This document shows, piece by piece, positions 43,859-53,400 of a stretch of DNA of 64,000 nt. Each line of letters opens with the position of its first letter. The first letter of the stretch is position 1. The translations under genes were made by a program, and so were the position numbers. Origin of the DNA: an uncultured bacterium (GTDB lineage Bacteria; Krumholzibacteriota; Krumholzibacteriia; LZORAL124-64-63); assembly GCA_937864225.1 (NCBI GenBank), contig CALMJK010000005.1:248001-312000 (forward strand), in the 5' to 3' direction. A model generated the notes under the pieces. That model searched no databases and was not told the DNA's origin. It saw nothing but the letters and a program-made list of their open reading frames with translations.

Positions 43859-45022
43859 TCAGCTCGAAACGCGCACGTATTTGCCGGGCGGAACCTTCTT
43901 GAAGTCGCGTTGATCCTCGTGGCAGGGGCTGCAGGTCGGCTTCTCGTGAAAGCGGCGCTCGATGTGGCAATCCGCGCAATCGGCGGCCGCGTGCGTCTCG
44001 TCCAGCTGCAGGCCGGTCACGGCATGCCGGAAGTTCTCCTGGTTCCAGCCGCCGTGGCAAGAACTGCAGTCCCGATTCACCTTCGAGATGCGCTTGCCCG
44101 TGGGATGACAGGCGCGGCATTCCAGCTTGGCGTGGAAGCGACCGACCGACCAGCCGGTGGAAGCGTGCGAGAAGGCGGGACGCTCCACGCGGTCGTGGCA
44201 CTTGCTGCAGGCGGCGCTCTCGTGGCACCCCGAGCAGATGCCGTGCACCTCTTCCATGCTCTTGCGGGTCGCTGGCGTCTTCTGCACGTCATGGCAGTAG
44301 CTGCAATTCTCCTTCTGGTGGCAGTCCACGCAGCGCAGTCCGAACAGATCGATATGCTCCTGGTGGTAGAAGGTGACCATCTCGCCCTTCTGGTAGGGCG
44401 TGTGGTAGACGCGTTTGTCCGGCGGACGGATGCTGGGATGAGACTGGCCCATGATGTCCGTGGCGTCGGTCTTGTCCTCCGACTTGGCATACTTGGCCTG
44501 GGGCAGATGGCAGACGTTGCAGTCGGTCTCGTGGCTCCACTCGCGATGGCAGTTCAGGCACTGCCTGTGGTAGGCGCCCTTGAGGCTCGGCTGGCGCAGG
44601 TTCTGCGGATTCGCCTCACCGCCGTGACAGGTCTGGCAAGGGGGGATCTGGCCGGGCGGGCAGAAATGGTGACAGGTCGAGCAGCCTTGGCTCATCTCCG
44701 ACATGCTGGCGTGCAGCCTGTGGTCGAAGTTCACGCCCTGGTACTGATCGGCGATCCGGTCGAGCATCATCTTTTCCGGAGCTTCGGCGACCGTGTGCGC
44801 TCCCGTGCTCTGCGCCGAGAACAGTCGCGGGCAGGCGTTGAGGCAGGGGTTCGCAGCGGTGGGCTGGGCGCAATCGTGGCACTCGCGGCAGTTCAGTTCC
44901 GGGACCTGTTGGTGACCCGTCTTCTTGACTGGAGCCGCGGCGGCGTCGCCGGCGCATGACAGTACCCACAGGCCGATCAGGCCGAAAAGCGCGAGGCGCG
45001 GCATTTGGCGGCAGAGGATCAC
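43859..45022 (-). CDS. 13-heme periplasmic cytochrome c of Hmc-like operon
   Basis: A 387-residue exported cytochrome with a signal peptide (about residues 1-30, ending DAAAA) and 13 CxxCH motifs by my count, spread from about residue 45 to 370. Also visible are an extra Cys-containing block, NCRECHDCAQPTAANPCLNACPRLF. There is no C-terminal membrane span, so it is periplasmic. The GTG at 45022 is preferred because GGAGAG precedes it; an ATG at 45004 lacks a site and would shorten the signal peptide. It is the third gene of an operon with a Tat-exported ferredoxin-like subunit and an NrfD protein. Hemes probably pass electrons from that membrane unit. Confidence 0.9.
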   Translation of the reverse strand: MILCRQMPRLALFGLIGLWVLSCAGDAAAAPVKKTGHQQVPELNCRECHDCAQPTAANPCLNACPRLFSAQSTGAHTVAEAPEKMMLDRIADQYQGVNFDHRLHASMSEMSQGCSTCHHFCPPGQIPPCQTCHGGEANPQNLRQPSLKGAYHRQCLNCHREWSHETDCNVCHLPQAKYAKSEDKTDATDIMGQSHPSIRPPDKRVYHTPYQKGEMVTFYHQEHIDLFGLRCVDCHQKENCSYCHDVQKTPATRKSMEEVHGICSGCHESAACSKCHDRVERPAFSHASTGWSVGRFHAKLECRACHPTGKRISKVNRDCSSCHGGWNQENFRHAVTGLQLDETHAAADCADCHIERRFHEKPTCSPCHEDQRDFKKVPPGKYVRVSS

Positions 45023-45024
45023 GG

Positions 45025-46320
45025 CTAACTCTCCGTTCCGTCGGTGGGCTGGAAAACGCCCGCCGCGGCGGGCGCGATCCGGACCGGGACATTCACGCGA
45101 GACAAGTGTTCCGCCGGCGCGGACTCCGGCGCTGGAATGACCGGAAACACGAGGACCGCCGCTCGGTACACGAGCACCAGGGTCGCGATCAGGCCGCTCG
45201 TCAGCAGAATCTCGAAGATGGCCGGAGCATAAGTGGTCTCGGTAAAGGGTGGCCGGTAGGCGACGAGGAAGACGTTGATGCGATTGAGCGCGACTCCCAG
45301 CACGATCAGCGTCGCGGTGACGAACAGGCCGGCGGGGCTGCGCCGGATTCGTTCCATCGAGGCGAGCGCCAGCGGCAGCAGCACGCCGCCGATCAGTTCG
45401 ATCAGGAACATCGTCGACTGCGCGCCGCCCGCGAAGACGTGCGGCCAAGCGTCTCGCAGCGTCAGGTCGGCCACTTTCGCCAGGGCATAGACGCCGAGCA
45501 AGAACGGGATCATGCGGGCCAGGCCGGACAGCAGATGCATCTCCGCCGGGCGCCCGAAGGAACGCGAGGCGATCATCGATTCGAAAATGATCATCGGGAA
45601 CCCGACCGCGATGGCCGACATCAGGAACAGCGCCGGCATCACCGGCGTGAACCAGATCGGGCTCATTTTGGCCGGCGCGATCAGCATGAGCGTGCCCAGC
45701 GAAGACTGGTGGAGGCAGGAGAGGACGACGCCCGCGATGATGAAGACCCAGATGAAGCGGCTCAGGGTCGCGTCGGCCAGGCGCAGGATCCCCTCGAGAG
45801 GCCGGTTCAGGCCGGCCAGCGCTCCGCGCAGAGCGACCTTGCCCTTGAAACGCTCCACGACGATCGGCACGAATTCGATGTACAGCACGCACAGATAGAC
45901 CATCACGCACATGCCGACCTCGAACAACACCGAATTTCCCTGCCACATCGAGGGCAACATGGGGTGCCAGACGTTGTACCAACGGCCGAGGTCCGCGAGC
46001 AAACCGATGACCACGAACGTATAGCCCAGCGCCGCGGTCAGCAGCGCCGGCCGCACCAGCGGATGGAAGCGTTCGCGGCCGAAAATGTAGACGAGAGCGG
46101 CGGACGTGAAGCCGCCGGCGGCCAGGGCGACCCCCGTCGCGACGTCGATCGCGATCCAGATGCCCCACGGCCATTGGTCAGTCAGATTCGTGAACCTACC
46201 GAGGCCGAGCAGCATTCGCGAAAGGTAGACGGCGATGCCGATCAAGGCCACGGCGAGGACGGCGGCGGAGCCGCGGGTCAGGAAGGGTGTTCTCACGGGG
46301 GCAGCGTGGTGGCCGCTCAT
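45025..46320 (-). CDS. NrfD/PsrC/HmcC-family quinone-interacting membrane subunit
   Basis: A 431-residue polytopic inner-membrane protein with about 10 spans, matching NrfD/HmcC/DsrP-type proteins: FTNLTDQWPWGIWIAIDVATGVALAAGGFTSAALVYIFGRERFHPLVRPALLTAALGY and PMLPSMWQGNSVLFEVGMCVMVYLCVLYIEFVP. It has no heme motif. The family exchanges electrons with the menaquinone/ubiquinone pool. It starts 1 base after the iron-sulfur gene ends (TGAAATG) and ends 2 bases before the cytochrome gene, so the three form one complex. Confidence 0.92.
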   Translation of the reverse strand: MSGHHAAPVRTPFLTRGSAAVLAVALIGIAVYLSRMLLGLGRFTNLTDQWPWGIWIAIDVATGVALAAGGFTSAALVYIFGRERFHPLVRPALLTAALGYTFVVIGLLADLGRWYNVWHPMLPSMWQGNSVLFEVGMCVMVYLCVLYIEFVPIVVERFKGKVALRGALAGLNRPLEGILRLADATLSRFIWVFIIAGVVLSCLHQSSLGTLMLIAPAKMSPIWFTPVMPALFLMSAIAVGFPMIIFESMIASRSFGRPAEMHLLSGLARMIPFLLGVYALAKVADLTLRDAWPHVFAGGAQSTMFLIELIGGVLLPLALASMERIRRSPAGLFVTATLIVLGVALNRINVFLVAYRPPFTETTYAPAIFEILLTSGLIATLVLVYRAAVLVFPVIPAPESAPAEHLSRVNVPVRIAPAAAGVFQPTDGTES

Positions 46321-46321
46321 T

Positions 46322-47236
46322 TCACTCTTCCTCCCCGGTCTCGCCGTCTCGCCTGCGGTGGCTGAGCATGACCAAACCCAGCAGCCCGTAGAGGGCCACC
46401 GGCGGGACGAAATTCTTGAAGACTCCGTGCTGGATCGTTTCGGTCAGCACGGGCGGCGCCTGGTTGTCCAGCGGCGGCAGATCCGCCCGCGCGAAATCGA
46501 CCCCGGCCAGGTACATCCAACTGGTGCCGCCCACCTCGGATTCCCCATAGATATGGTCCAGGTACCGATCGGGGTTGGCGGCGATCTTGGCGTGGGCCAG
46601 TGCGCGCAGATCATCGCGCCGCCCGAACGTCAGCGCCTCCTCCGGGCAGTTCTCGATGCAGGAAGGCTGGCGGCCCTCCTTGACGATGCGGTCGAAGCAG
46701 AAGGAGCACTTCATGACGCGAGGCTCGAGGGCGCGGGAGTATTCGTAGGCCGGGATCTGGAACGGACAGGCCACCATGCAGTAACGGCAGCCGATGCATT
46801 TCCAGGCATCGTAGGTCACAGGCCCTTCGGGTTGCTTGCGCAAGGCTCCGACGATGCAAGCGGAGGCGCAGGCCGGATGGACGCAATGCATGCACTGGAT
46901 CTTGGCGAAGGCTGCTTGTCGGACCTCGGGAGGGGCCGCGACCCGGTTCACGACCGTGAAGGCGGTGACGTCGGGGCGGCGGTGCGTCTCGAGAACCGTC
47001 TTGTCGTCGAAATCGGCGCGCTCGCGCTTGGGCAGATCGTTCGCCTGGTTGCATCCCCATTCGCACTTCCGGCAGCCGATGCACAGCGTGGTGTCGACGA
47101 GCACGCCGAAGGCATTGGCGGCGTCATGCGCAGAGGCGCCTGTCGAGGCGCCCGCTTCGGCGGCCGCCAGGCTTCCCGCGGCCACGGCGGTGCCGGTCGC
47201 CGCCAGCTTCAAGAATCCGCGGCGGTCCAGAGTCAT
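46322..47236 (-). CDS. Tat-exported four-cluster ferredoxin-type subunit (HmcB-like)
   Basis: A 304-residue periplasmic electron-transfer protein. It has a Tat signal (DRRGFLKLAATGT, residues 4-16) and four cysteine groups for [4Fe-4S] clusters: CIGCRKCEWGC (about 52-62), CMHCVHPACASAC (about 115-127), CIGCRYCMVAC (about 146-156) and CSFCFDR...CIENC (about 177-198). A C-terminal hydrophobic span (FVPPVALYGLLGLVML) anchors it, as in HmcB/DsrO/HybA. The ATG at 47236 has GGGGTGA upstream; a longer frame would split the Tat signal. It heads the Hmc-like operon and links the NrfD subunit to the cytochrome. Confidence 0.92.
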   Translation of the reverse strand: MTLDRRGFLKLAATGTAVAAGSLAAAEAGASTGASAHDAANAFGVLVDTTLCIGCRKCEWGCNQANDLPKRERADFDDKTVLETHRRPDVTAFTVVNRVAAPPEVRQAAFAKIQCMHCVHPACASACIVGALRKQPEGPVTYDAWKCIGCRYCMVACPFQIPAYEYSRALEPRVMKCSFCFDRIVKEGRQPSCIENCPEEALTFGRRDDLRALAHAKIAANPDRYLDHIYGESEVGGTSWMYLAGVDFARADLPPLDNQAPPVLTETIQHGVFKNFVPPVALYGLLGLVMLSHRRRDGETGEEE

Positions 47237-47561
47237 GGATTCACCCCATACAAACACTCCCCCGCCAAGAGGCAGCGCCGAGGGAGCGCCTGGAAAGAGA
47301 ATGACGGCCAGAAACGCCGGGCTGGGACAGGAGTGACGGCGTTTGTTCGAATTCCCTGCCGCACAAAATCAGATTCCCGACACCCTCCGTCAAGCAGGAT
47401 CGCCCCGACGCTACGGCCGCCCCGCCGTTGAATTTGAGAATTATGGAAATTTGACCCAATATATTGATATTGCGTGAGATAGAAGCTCCGAGCGCCCTTC
47501 CGCCGATCATCCGCCTGGACCCTGACACGCCGGCGCCCGCGCGTCAACCCTGCCGGCGGGC
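47237..47561. other. Regulatory region upstream of Hmc-like operon
   Basis: This 325-base stretch has no gene. An AT-rich core (about 47430-47480) holds an inverted repeat (listed separately) and probably the minus-strand promoter of the Hmc-like operon, though I find no consensus -35/-10 pair. The remaining sequence shows nothing. Confidence 0.5.
47457..47472. promoter_or_regulatory. Inverted repeat CAATAT-N4-ATATTG, candidate operator
   Basis: A perfect 6-bp inverted repeat with a 4-bp spacer, CAATATATTGATATTG, lies about 220 bases upstream of the Tat-exported ferredoxin gene, in an AT-rich patch. Its geometry recalls Crp/FNR-type sites (TTGAT-N4-ATCAA) but its bases differ. Regulator unknown. 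Confidence 0.4.
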
Positions 47562-50345
47562 CTACCGGTATTTGAAGATTTCGGCCCAGATGATCAGCAG
47601 CACCAACCCCAGCCCCAGGGCGAGCGCGAACCAGCCGAACATCCTCATGCCGCGCGTCACGTAGGAGGGTAGCGGATCGACAAGATGGCGGGCGAGCTCG
47701 CCGGTCTCAAGCAAGCGCTCGTACTCGCGCGGGCGGTCAGCCTTGAATTCCTCGATCGGGATGCGCCCCGTGAAGATGACCGGATCCATGGGGAATTTGT
47801 CGGGGCGGAAATGCGTGTTGAAGAAATGCACGGAGAAGATGAATCCGGTCGCCAGCAGCGCCTCGTCGGAATGGATGACCGTCGCGACGTTGATGAACCA
47901 GCCCGGCAGCAGGCGGGTGAAGAATTCGGGGAACCAGAGCATGAGACCGGTGGCTCCGATCATCGCCACGCCCCAGAACACCGCGAAATAATCGAACTTC
48001 TCCCAGTAAGTCCAACGCCCGTACAGGGGCCGCGACCCGCGGCCGATGAACCACCAGATCGTCTGGATGAATTCACGGCCGTCGTTGCGATTCGGGAGCA
48101 TCGAGTCGGGACCCAACAGGAACTGCCGCCAAGTCACGCCGGCCGCCCGCCGTTTTCCGAACAGGTTGACGATGTGACGCAGGAAATATCCGAACGTGAT
48201 CGTCGCGCCGATCCGGTGGATCACGCCCGCCGCCTGGAATCCTCCGAAGAGGCGCGCCAGAGCCTGGGCCCAGCCCAGATATGAGAACTTCAGCGTCATG
48301 CCGGTCAGCGCCAGGCTCAGGAAGCTGATGACGACCAGAAGATGGAGCTGGCGTTCGAGGCGCGGGAATCGGCGGAACTCCTGCCGGCCCAGCGATTGCC
48401 GGCGCAACTCGCGGGCGTGGCGCATCATGGTGAAGGAACGCGGCAGCCACAGCAGCGTGTGGATGCCGAAGAAGGTGAAGGTGCCGATCAGGAGCGCGCT
48501 CATGAATCGGAAGGTCCAGTAGAGGACCGGGTACTTGTCCTTGTCGTGGTGCGTCGCGTGCGTGAGGTAGCCGGCGAAGCGTCGGTGCGAGCCGGGATGG
48601 CACTTGGCGCACGTCGCGACGACGTTTTCGCGCGACAGGCGCGACGACGGCTCGGTGGGCGGCAGGATGTCGTGCGCGCCGTGACAATCCTGGCACTTCG
48701 CCGTGTTCGCGTAACCCAGCTTCACGACCTTGCCGTGATAGGTCTCGAAATAGGTGTCGGTGACGTCCTGGTGGCAACGGCCGCAGGTCTGGACGATGCC
48801 CAGCACGAAGCCCTCGTCGGCGGTGCGCTGGATGGCGTGCGACGTGTGACAGTCGGCGCAGATCGGCAGCATGCTGCCGTGCTTGGGCTTCCCCTTGACG
48901 TGGATGCTGCCAGTGAATTGCTCGTAGATGCCGGCGTGGCATTTGGCGCAGGTCGTCGCGATGTTGGCGCGCGCCACCGTCGAGGCCTGGTCGTCGGGCG
49001 GCAACTCCCGGTGCGGGGTGTGGCAGTCGGCGCACGTCGCCGTCACGACGAGCCCGCTCTGCACCAGCCCCTTGCCGTGCACGCTGTCGAGGTAGTTCGA
49101 CACGACGTCGCGCTGCCGCGAGGGATCGCGCCGCTGCGCCTTTCCGCCCTCGTCGTGGCACTGCGCGCAGAGCTGCGGCACGTTGCGCGTGAAGACGGGC
49201 GAAGCGGGGTCGAGATGGCCGCGCACGCCGTGCGTGCCGTGGCAGTCGGCGCAGCCCGGCGCGTCCGTGTCGCCGCGCTCCCTTAACCTTCCGTGCACGC
49301 CGGCGCGCCAGTCCTGCGTCGGCTGCGCGTGGCAGACCGAGCAGTCCACCCTGGTGGCCACCGTGTCGCAGGGGCGGGCATGTCCGGGCGTGGCGCCCGT
49401 GTGGCACTGGGCGCAGCGCACGTTGTGGTGGATCGAATCGTGCAGCTCACGCGGCTCGACCTGCAGCGACACTGATTCCCCATCGCGTCGCGTCGAAATC
49501 CCAGCGCTTGCGTGGCAGCGCAGGCACTCCTGGTCGGCGATCCCCTCGGCATAGAAGATCCGGCGCGCCTTGTGGGGCTGGTGGCATTCGACGCACGCGG
49601 GGACCTGCTTCGGCGCCTTTTCCCACAGCTCGCCGTTGATCACCTTCTCGTGCACCTGCTCGATCAAACCGTGGCACTGCTGGCACGTCTTGGCCACGTT
49701 GCCGCGCGAGATGCTCGAACGGGGATCGGTGTGCGGCAAAAGAAAGTGAGAGGTGTGGCAGTCCGTGCACACGGCCGCGCTGATCAGGCCCTTCCGGTAC
49801 AGGCCCTGGCCGTGGATGCTCTCCGAATAATGGGTCAGGATGCTGTCCTGGGGGATGTCGTAGAAGCGGGAGACCTCGGTTCCTTCCTTGTGGCAGGACC
49901 CGCACATGAAGGGAATGTTGTAGCGCGCGACGCGAGCCGCGGGAGCGTCGCTGGGCAGGATCGCGTGCGAGCCGTGGCAGTCCCAGCAACGGGGGGCGAG
50001 GGGGGCGCCACGGGCGACCTCCTGTCCGTGCAGGCTCTGGGCGTAGAGGGCTGCCACGTCGCCATGGCAGAGACCGCAATCCACCGGCGCCGTCCGCGGC
50101 GCGTGCGGGTATTGCGCGCCCGCCAGATCCGCGTGGCACGCCACGCATTCGACGTCGCCGTGCACGGAGGCTTCGAGCTCCGCGCGGTGGACGTGTCGCG
50201 AAACGGTTCGGTCGTCCCGCCACGTCGTCAGGCCTGGATCGTCATGGCACGTCAGGCAATCGGCGTTGCCTTGCGCCCAAACAGGCGAGAGGGCGGCGAG
50301 TTGCCACACCGCGGCGACCACGAAGCCGAGGTGGCGGACCTTCAC
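47562..50345 (-). CDS. 19-heme cytochrome c fused to cytochrome b-type membrane domain
   Basis: A 927-residue respiratory protein. The GTG at 50345 has GGGAGG upstream and begins a signal peptide (VKVRHLGFVVAAVWQLAALS, cleavage near WAQ). I count 19 CxxCH motifs up to about residue 610, many followed by a second His (CADCHTSH, CQDCHGAH). A C-terminal membrane domain follows with about five spans and paired His residues (HRIGATITFGYFLRHIVNLF, VIHSDEALLATGFIFSVHFFNTHF), like the smaller 11-heme protein at 40231. It probably links the quinone pool to periplasmic or extracellular partners. Divergent from the next gene across a 148-base region. Confidence 0.9.
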   Translation of the reverse strand: MKVRHLGFVVAAVWQLAALSPVWAQGNADCLTCHDDPGLTTWRDDRTVSRHVHRAELEASVHGDVECVACHADLAGAQYPHAPRTAPVDCGLCHGDVAALYAQSLHGQEVARGAPLAPRCWDCHGSHAILPSDAPAARVARYNIPFMCGSCHKEGTEVSRFYDIPQDSILTHYSESIHGQGLYRKGLISAAVCTDCHTSHFLLPHTDPRSSISRGNVAKTCQQCHGLIEQVHEKVINGELWEKAPKQVPACVECHQPHKARRIFYAEGIADQECLRCHASAGISTRRDGESVSLQVEPRELHDSIHHNVRCAQCHTGATPGHARPCDTVATRVDCSVCHAQPTQDWRAGVHGRLRERGDTDAPGCADCHGTHGVRGHLDPASPVFTRNVPQLCAQCHDEGGKAQRRDPSRQRDVVSNYLDSVHGKGLVQSGLVVTATCADCHTPHRELPPDDQASTVARANIATTCAKCHAGIYEQFTGSIHVKGKPKHGSMLPICADCHTSHAIQRTADEGFVLGIVQTCGRCHQDVTDTYFETYHGKVVKLGYANTAKCQDCHGAHDILPPTEPSSRLSRENVVATCAKCHPGSHRRFAGYLTHATHHDKDKYPVLYWTFRFMSALLIGTFTFFGIHTLLWLPRSFTMMRHARELRRQSLGRQEFRRFPRLERQLHLLVVISFLSLALTGMTLKFSYLGWAQALARLFGGFQAAGVIHRIGATITFGYFLRHIVNLFGKRRAAGVTWRQFLLGPDSMLPNRNDGREFIQTIWWFIGRGSRPLYGRWTYWEKFDYFAVFWGVAMIGATGLMLWFPEFFTRLLPGWFINVATVIHSDEALLATGFIFSVHFFNTHFRPDKFPMDPVIFTGRIPIEEFKADRPREYERLLETGELARHLVDPLPSYVTRGMRMFGWFALALGLGLVLLIIWAEIFKYR

Positions 50346-50493
50346 GCGCTGCCTCCCTGTCCCGTCGCTTGGCCGGGCGCCGCCGGTCTGAACATGCGCT
50401 TCGGAACGGCGAGATCCAGGTCGTCCTGCCGCCCCCCGGAGGATCTCGCCTAATACCGGACGATCGCTGGCCGATAATGCGCAATGAGGGAGT

Positions 50494-53400
50494 ATGCCAG
50501 CCGACGTCGGCGGTGAAAAGGGCGGATCGAACTTGGCGTACATGGAACAGTTGATCTGCAATTTGACTCGTGGCACCCGGCCCGGGGCGGCCCTCGTGGC
50601 GCGATCGGCGGGGCTGACCAGGGAACTGGCCACGGAAGTCATGACCGCGATCACGGGCTGGGATCCTCGATTGGAGGGGGAGCCCGGGCAAGCCGTTCTG
50701 CAGTCGATCCCCTTGAAGGGTGTCCTGCCGGGGATCCCGGGACGCCTGTATCTGGTGAGCCGGGCCAGGCTCGGCGACGACCGGCACGTGCTCGTGCACG
50801 GCCTGATCCTGAGCGAGGGCGACTACGGGGCCTACGGCCTGAATCCATATCGCATCCAGGCGGAGGGGCTGCTTCCGGCTTCCTGGGCGCCCGGCATGAT
50901 CCTCGAGCGGATCGAGCGTCGTCCCAGCTCGTTCGCCGCGCTGGTCTCACCCTTGCCGAACGAGGAGGACGCGCAGCTGCTGGACGAGGCGCTGCGCCAG
51001 TACTTCTCCACGGGGCGATTGATCATAGCGTTGGCCGACCCTGACGAGGCGGCCGAGCGCTTCTTCGCCCTCTTTCTGGAAAGCATTCCGACCCACCTGC
51101 GCCGGGAGCTGCGGTTCGCGTCCTACGCGCCGGCCGGACAGTCCGAAGTGGCGGTCGGCGCGGCCTGCATGCCCGAGGGCAGTTTTCAGGCGTGGCGTGG
51201 CACCCTGCGCGCAGCGGGGCGGCGCTCTTTGCCGCCGGACATGGAGGACTACGTCGCGACGGTCCGCCGCCATGTGGCGGCGGGCGACCTGATGTCGCTG
51301 ACCGCGGCGGGCGGCGACTTCCTGCACGCGTCCGGCCGACGGGAGCCCCCCCAAAAGCCGGCGGCCGCGCCTTCCGCCGACGCCGCCCACGCGCCGCAGC
51401 CTCCACCGGCGGTGCCGGCTCAAGAGCGCTCCGTGCCCCGGCCACGCCGCGGCGGTTGCCCGGAGGAGTTCGTCGTGCCGCAGCGCGCGCGAGCGGTCGC
51501 CAATTCGGCACGCGCGCGCGGCGAGCGCGGGCAGGCCAGTCGCGGCTTTTGGCTGGTCCTCGTCGTAGTGGTGGCGGCGGGCGGTGGCGCCGCGCTGTTG
51601 ACCTCGCGGCAGGAGCCGGTGTCATGGACGCCCTGGGCCCGCACGGGCGATCAGGCGGCGTCGCCGGGCGGCACGCCTGCGCCTGTCCGTCCCGCGCTCG
51701 CGGGCACGTCAGCCGAGATGGGGGGCGTGATCGACGTCGGCGCGCTCTACGAATCGGAGCTGGAGGTCTTCCGGCGCCAGACCGCTGCCCCGGCGACCGA
51801 GGGCCAGCGGCTGCAGGCGGGCGTGCGGGCCCGGGACGCCTTGCTCGAACGGGGTGCGGACGCCCTCCGTCGGCAGGCTCAGGAACATCTCGCCGAAGCC
51901 GGCCGCGACGTGGATCCGGCCGCGACGCCGCAAGACGAGGCGCAGCGGGCCCGCGCTCTGGCAGCCAAGGGCCGCGACGTCGCTCGGGAACTGCGCCGGT
52001 TGACGCTGGCTACCCATGCCTTCAACAGCGGCGAACCCTGGGACGACCTGAGCAGCCTCGACGCGACGCGCGTCAGAGCGCGCTGGGATTCCGTGAGGCG
52101 CCGCAGCCCGAGGCTCCTGGCGGACTGCGAGCGGAGGCTGGAGATCTGCGGTCTGACGGCGCGGATGGACACCGTCGGACGACAGACGGCGGCCCGCGCG
52201 CGTCTTGCCTCCCTGCTCGGACAGGCCCGTCGCGACAAGGGGTGGCTGCCGGGGTTGAGACAGGCCACGGCCGAGTTGGAGGCGGTGTCGCTGCCGCCGG
52301 CCCTGTCCGCCTGGCGAGGCGTCGCCGCGCGCCTCGCGGCGCTCAAGAGCGCCGAGGACGAGACCGACTTCGGCGCCCAGGCCTGCCTGCCCGGCTGGGA
52401 GGACGGAGCGGGAATCTCGGCGGCGGTTCCAGCGGCCGTGGAATCCCTGCGCGTCGCCCTCGCGGCGCCGGATCGCGGCGCGGAACTCGGACTGGCCCGC
52501 GCGGTCATGGATCTGCACGACAATCTGGGTCGCGCGCGAGACCTCGCCGCGGGCGAGGCGTCGAACGACGAACTGGTCCGGTTGTTCGCGGCGCTGGATG
52601 CCAGCGTCGCCCTGACCTTCGACCCGGCCGTCTACGCGGATCACGTCGAACGGGCGCGCATGGCGGCCCTCGCCGCGCTTCTGGCCAGCGCGCGCGCGCC
52701 GGGAGTCTTGCCGCTGGCTCTCTTCCCGCGCGCGGACCGGCAGGCAGCGCTCGACTTCCTGGAGTTGGAGCGACAAGGGGCCGCCGGCGTGGCGTGGAAC
52801 CGGCTGGCGGACACGACGCCCGTGCCGTTCCTGGCGCGCTGGGCGCGGGCGCGCGCCAGGTCGCCGGATCCGGCGCCCCCGCGGTTTCGCCCGCGGTTCG
52901 AGAGCGATTTTCAGCGCCTGACGGCGGCGGCGGCGGCCCTGGCCGCCGAAGCGCAGCGCGGTCGAGACTGGACGACGGACGTCATCGAACTGCGGGTCCG
53001 TGTCGATTCCTTTCTGGCGCACTATCCCGACCGACCGTCGTTGACGGGGGCGCAGATCGAACGGAAGGCGCGGGCGCGGGCCCTCGCGCAGGCGCTCGAC
53101 GCGCCGTTGCGCGTGCCGTTGTCGGGCGTGACGGTGACGCTGGAGGCATCGCAGTTGAGGATGCCCGCCGAGATCGTGGTCGAGCTGATCGTCGCGGGAG
53201 GCGACGACAGTTTCCGTTCGCCAGCCGTGCTCCTGACGCGCGACGCCACGGGAAACTGGTCGGGCACGTGCGCCCTCGCGGGTGAGATTGCGCTGCGTCC
53301 CGCCCATCCGCTCGAGGCGAGAATCAACCGCGTGGCCGACGGACGCACACTCGCCGTCGCGCGCTACGGGCGTCAGGGCGCGCTGGACGCGCCGCCGGGA

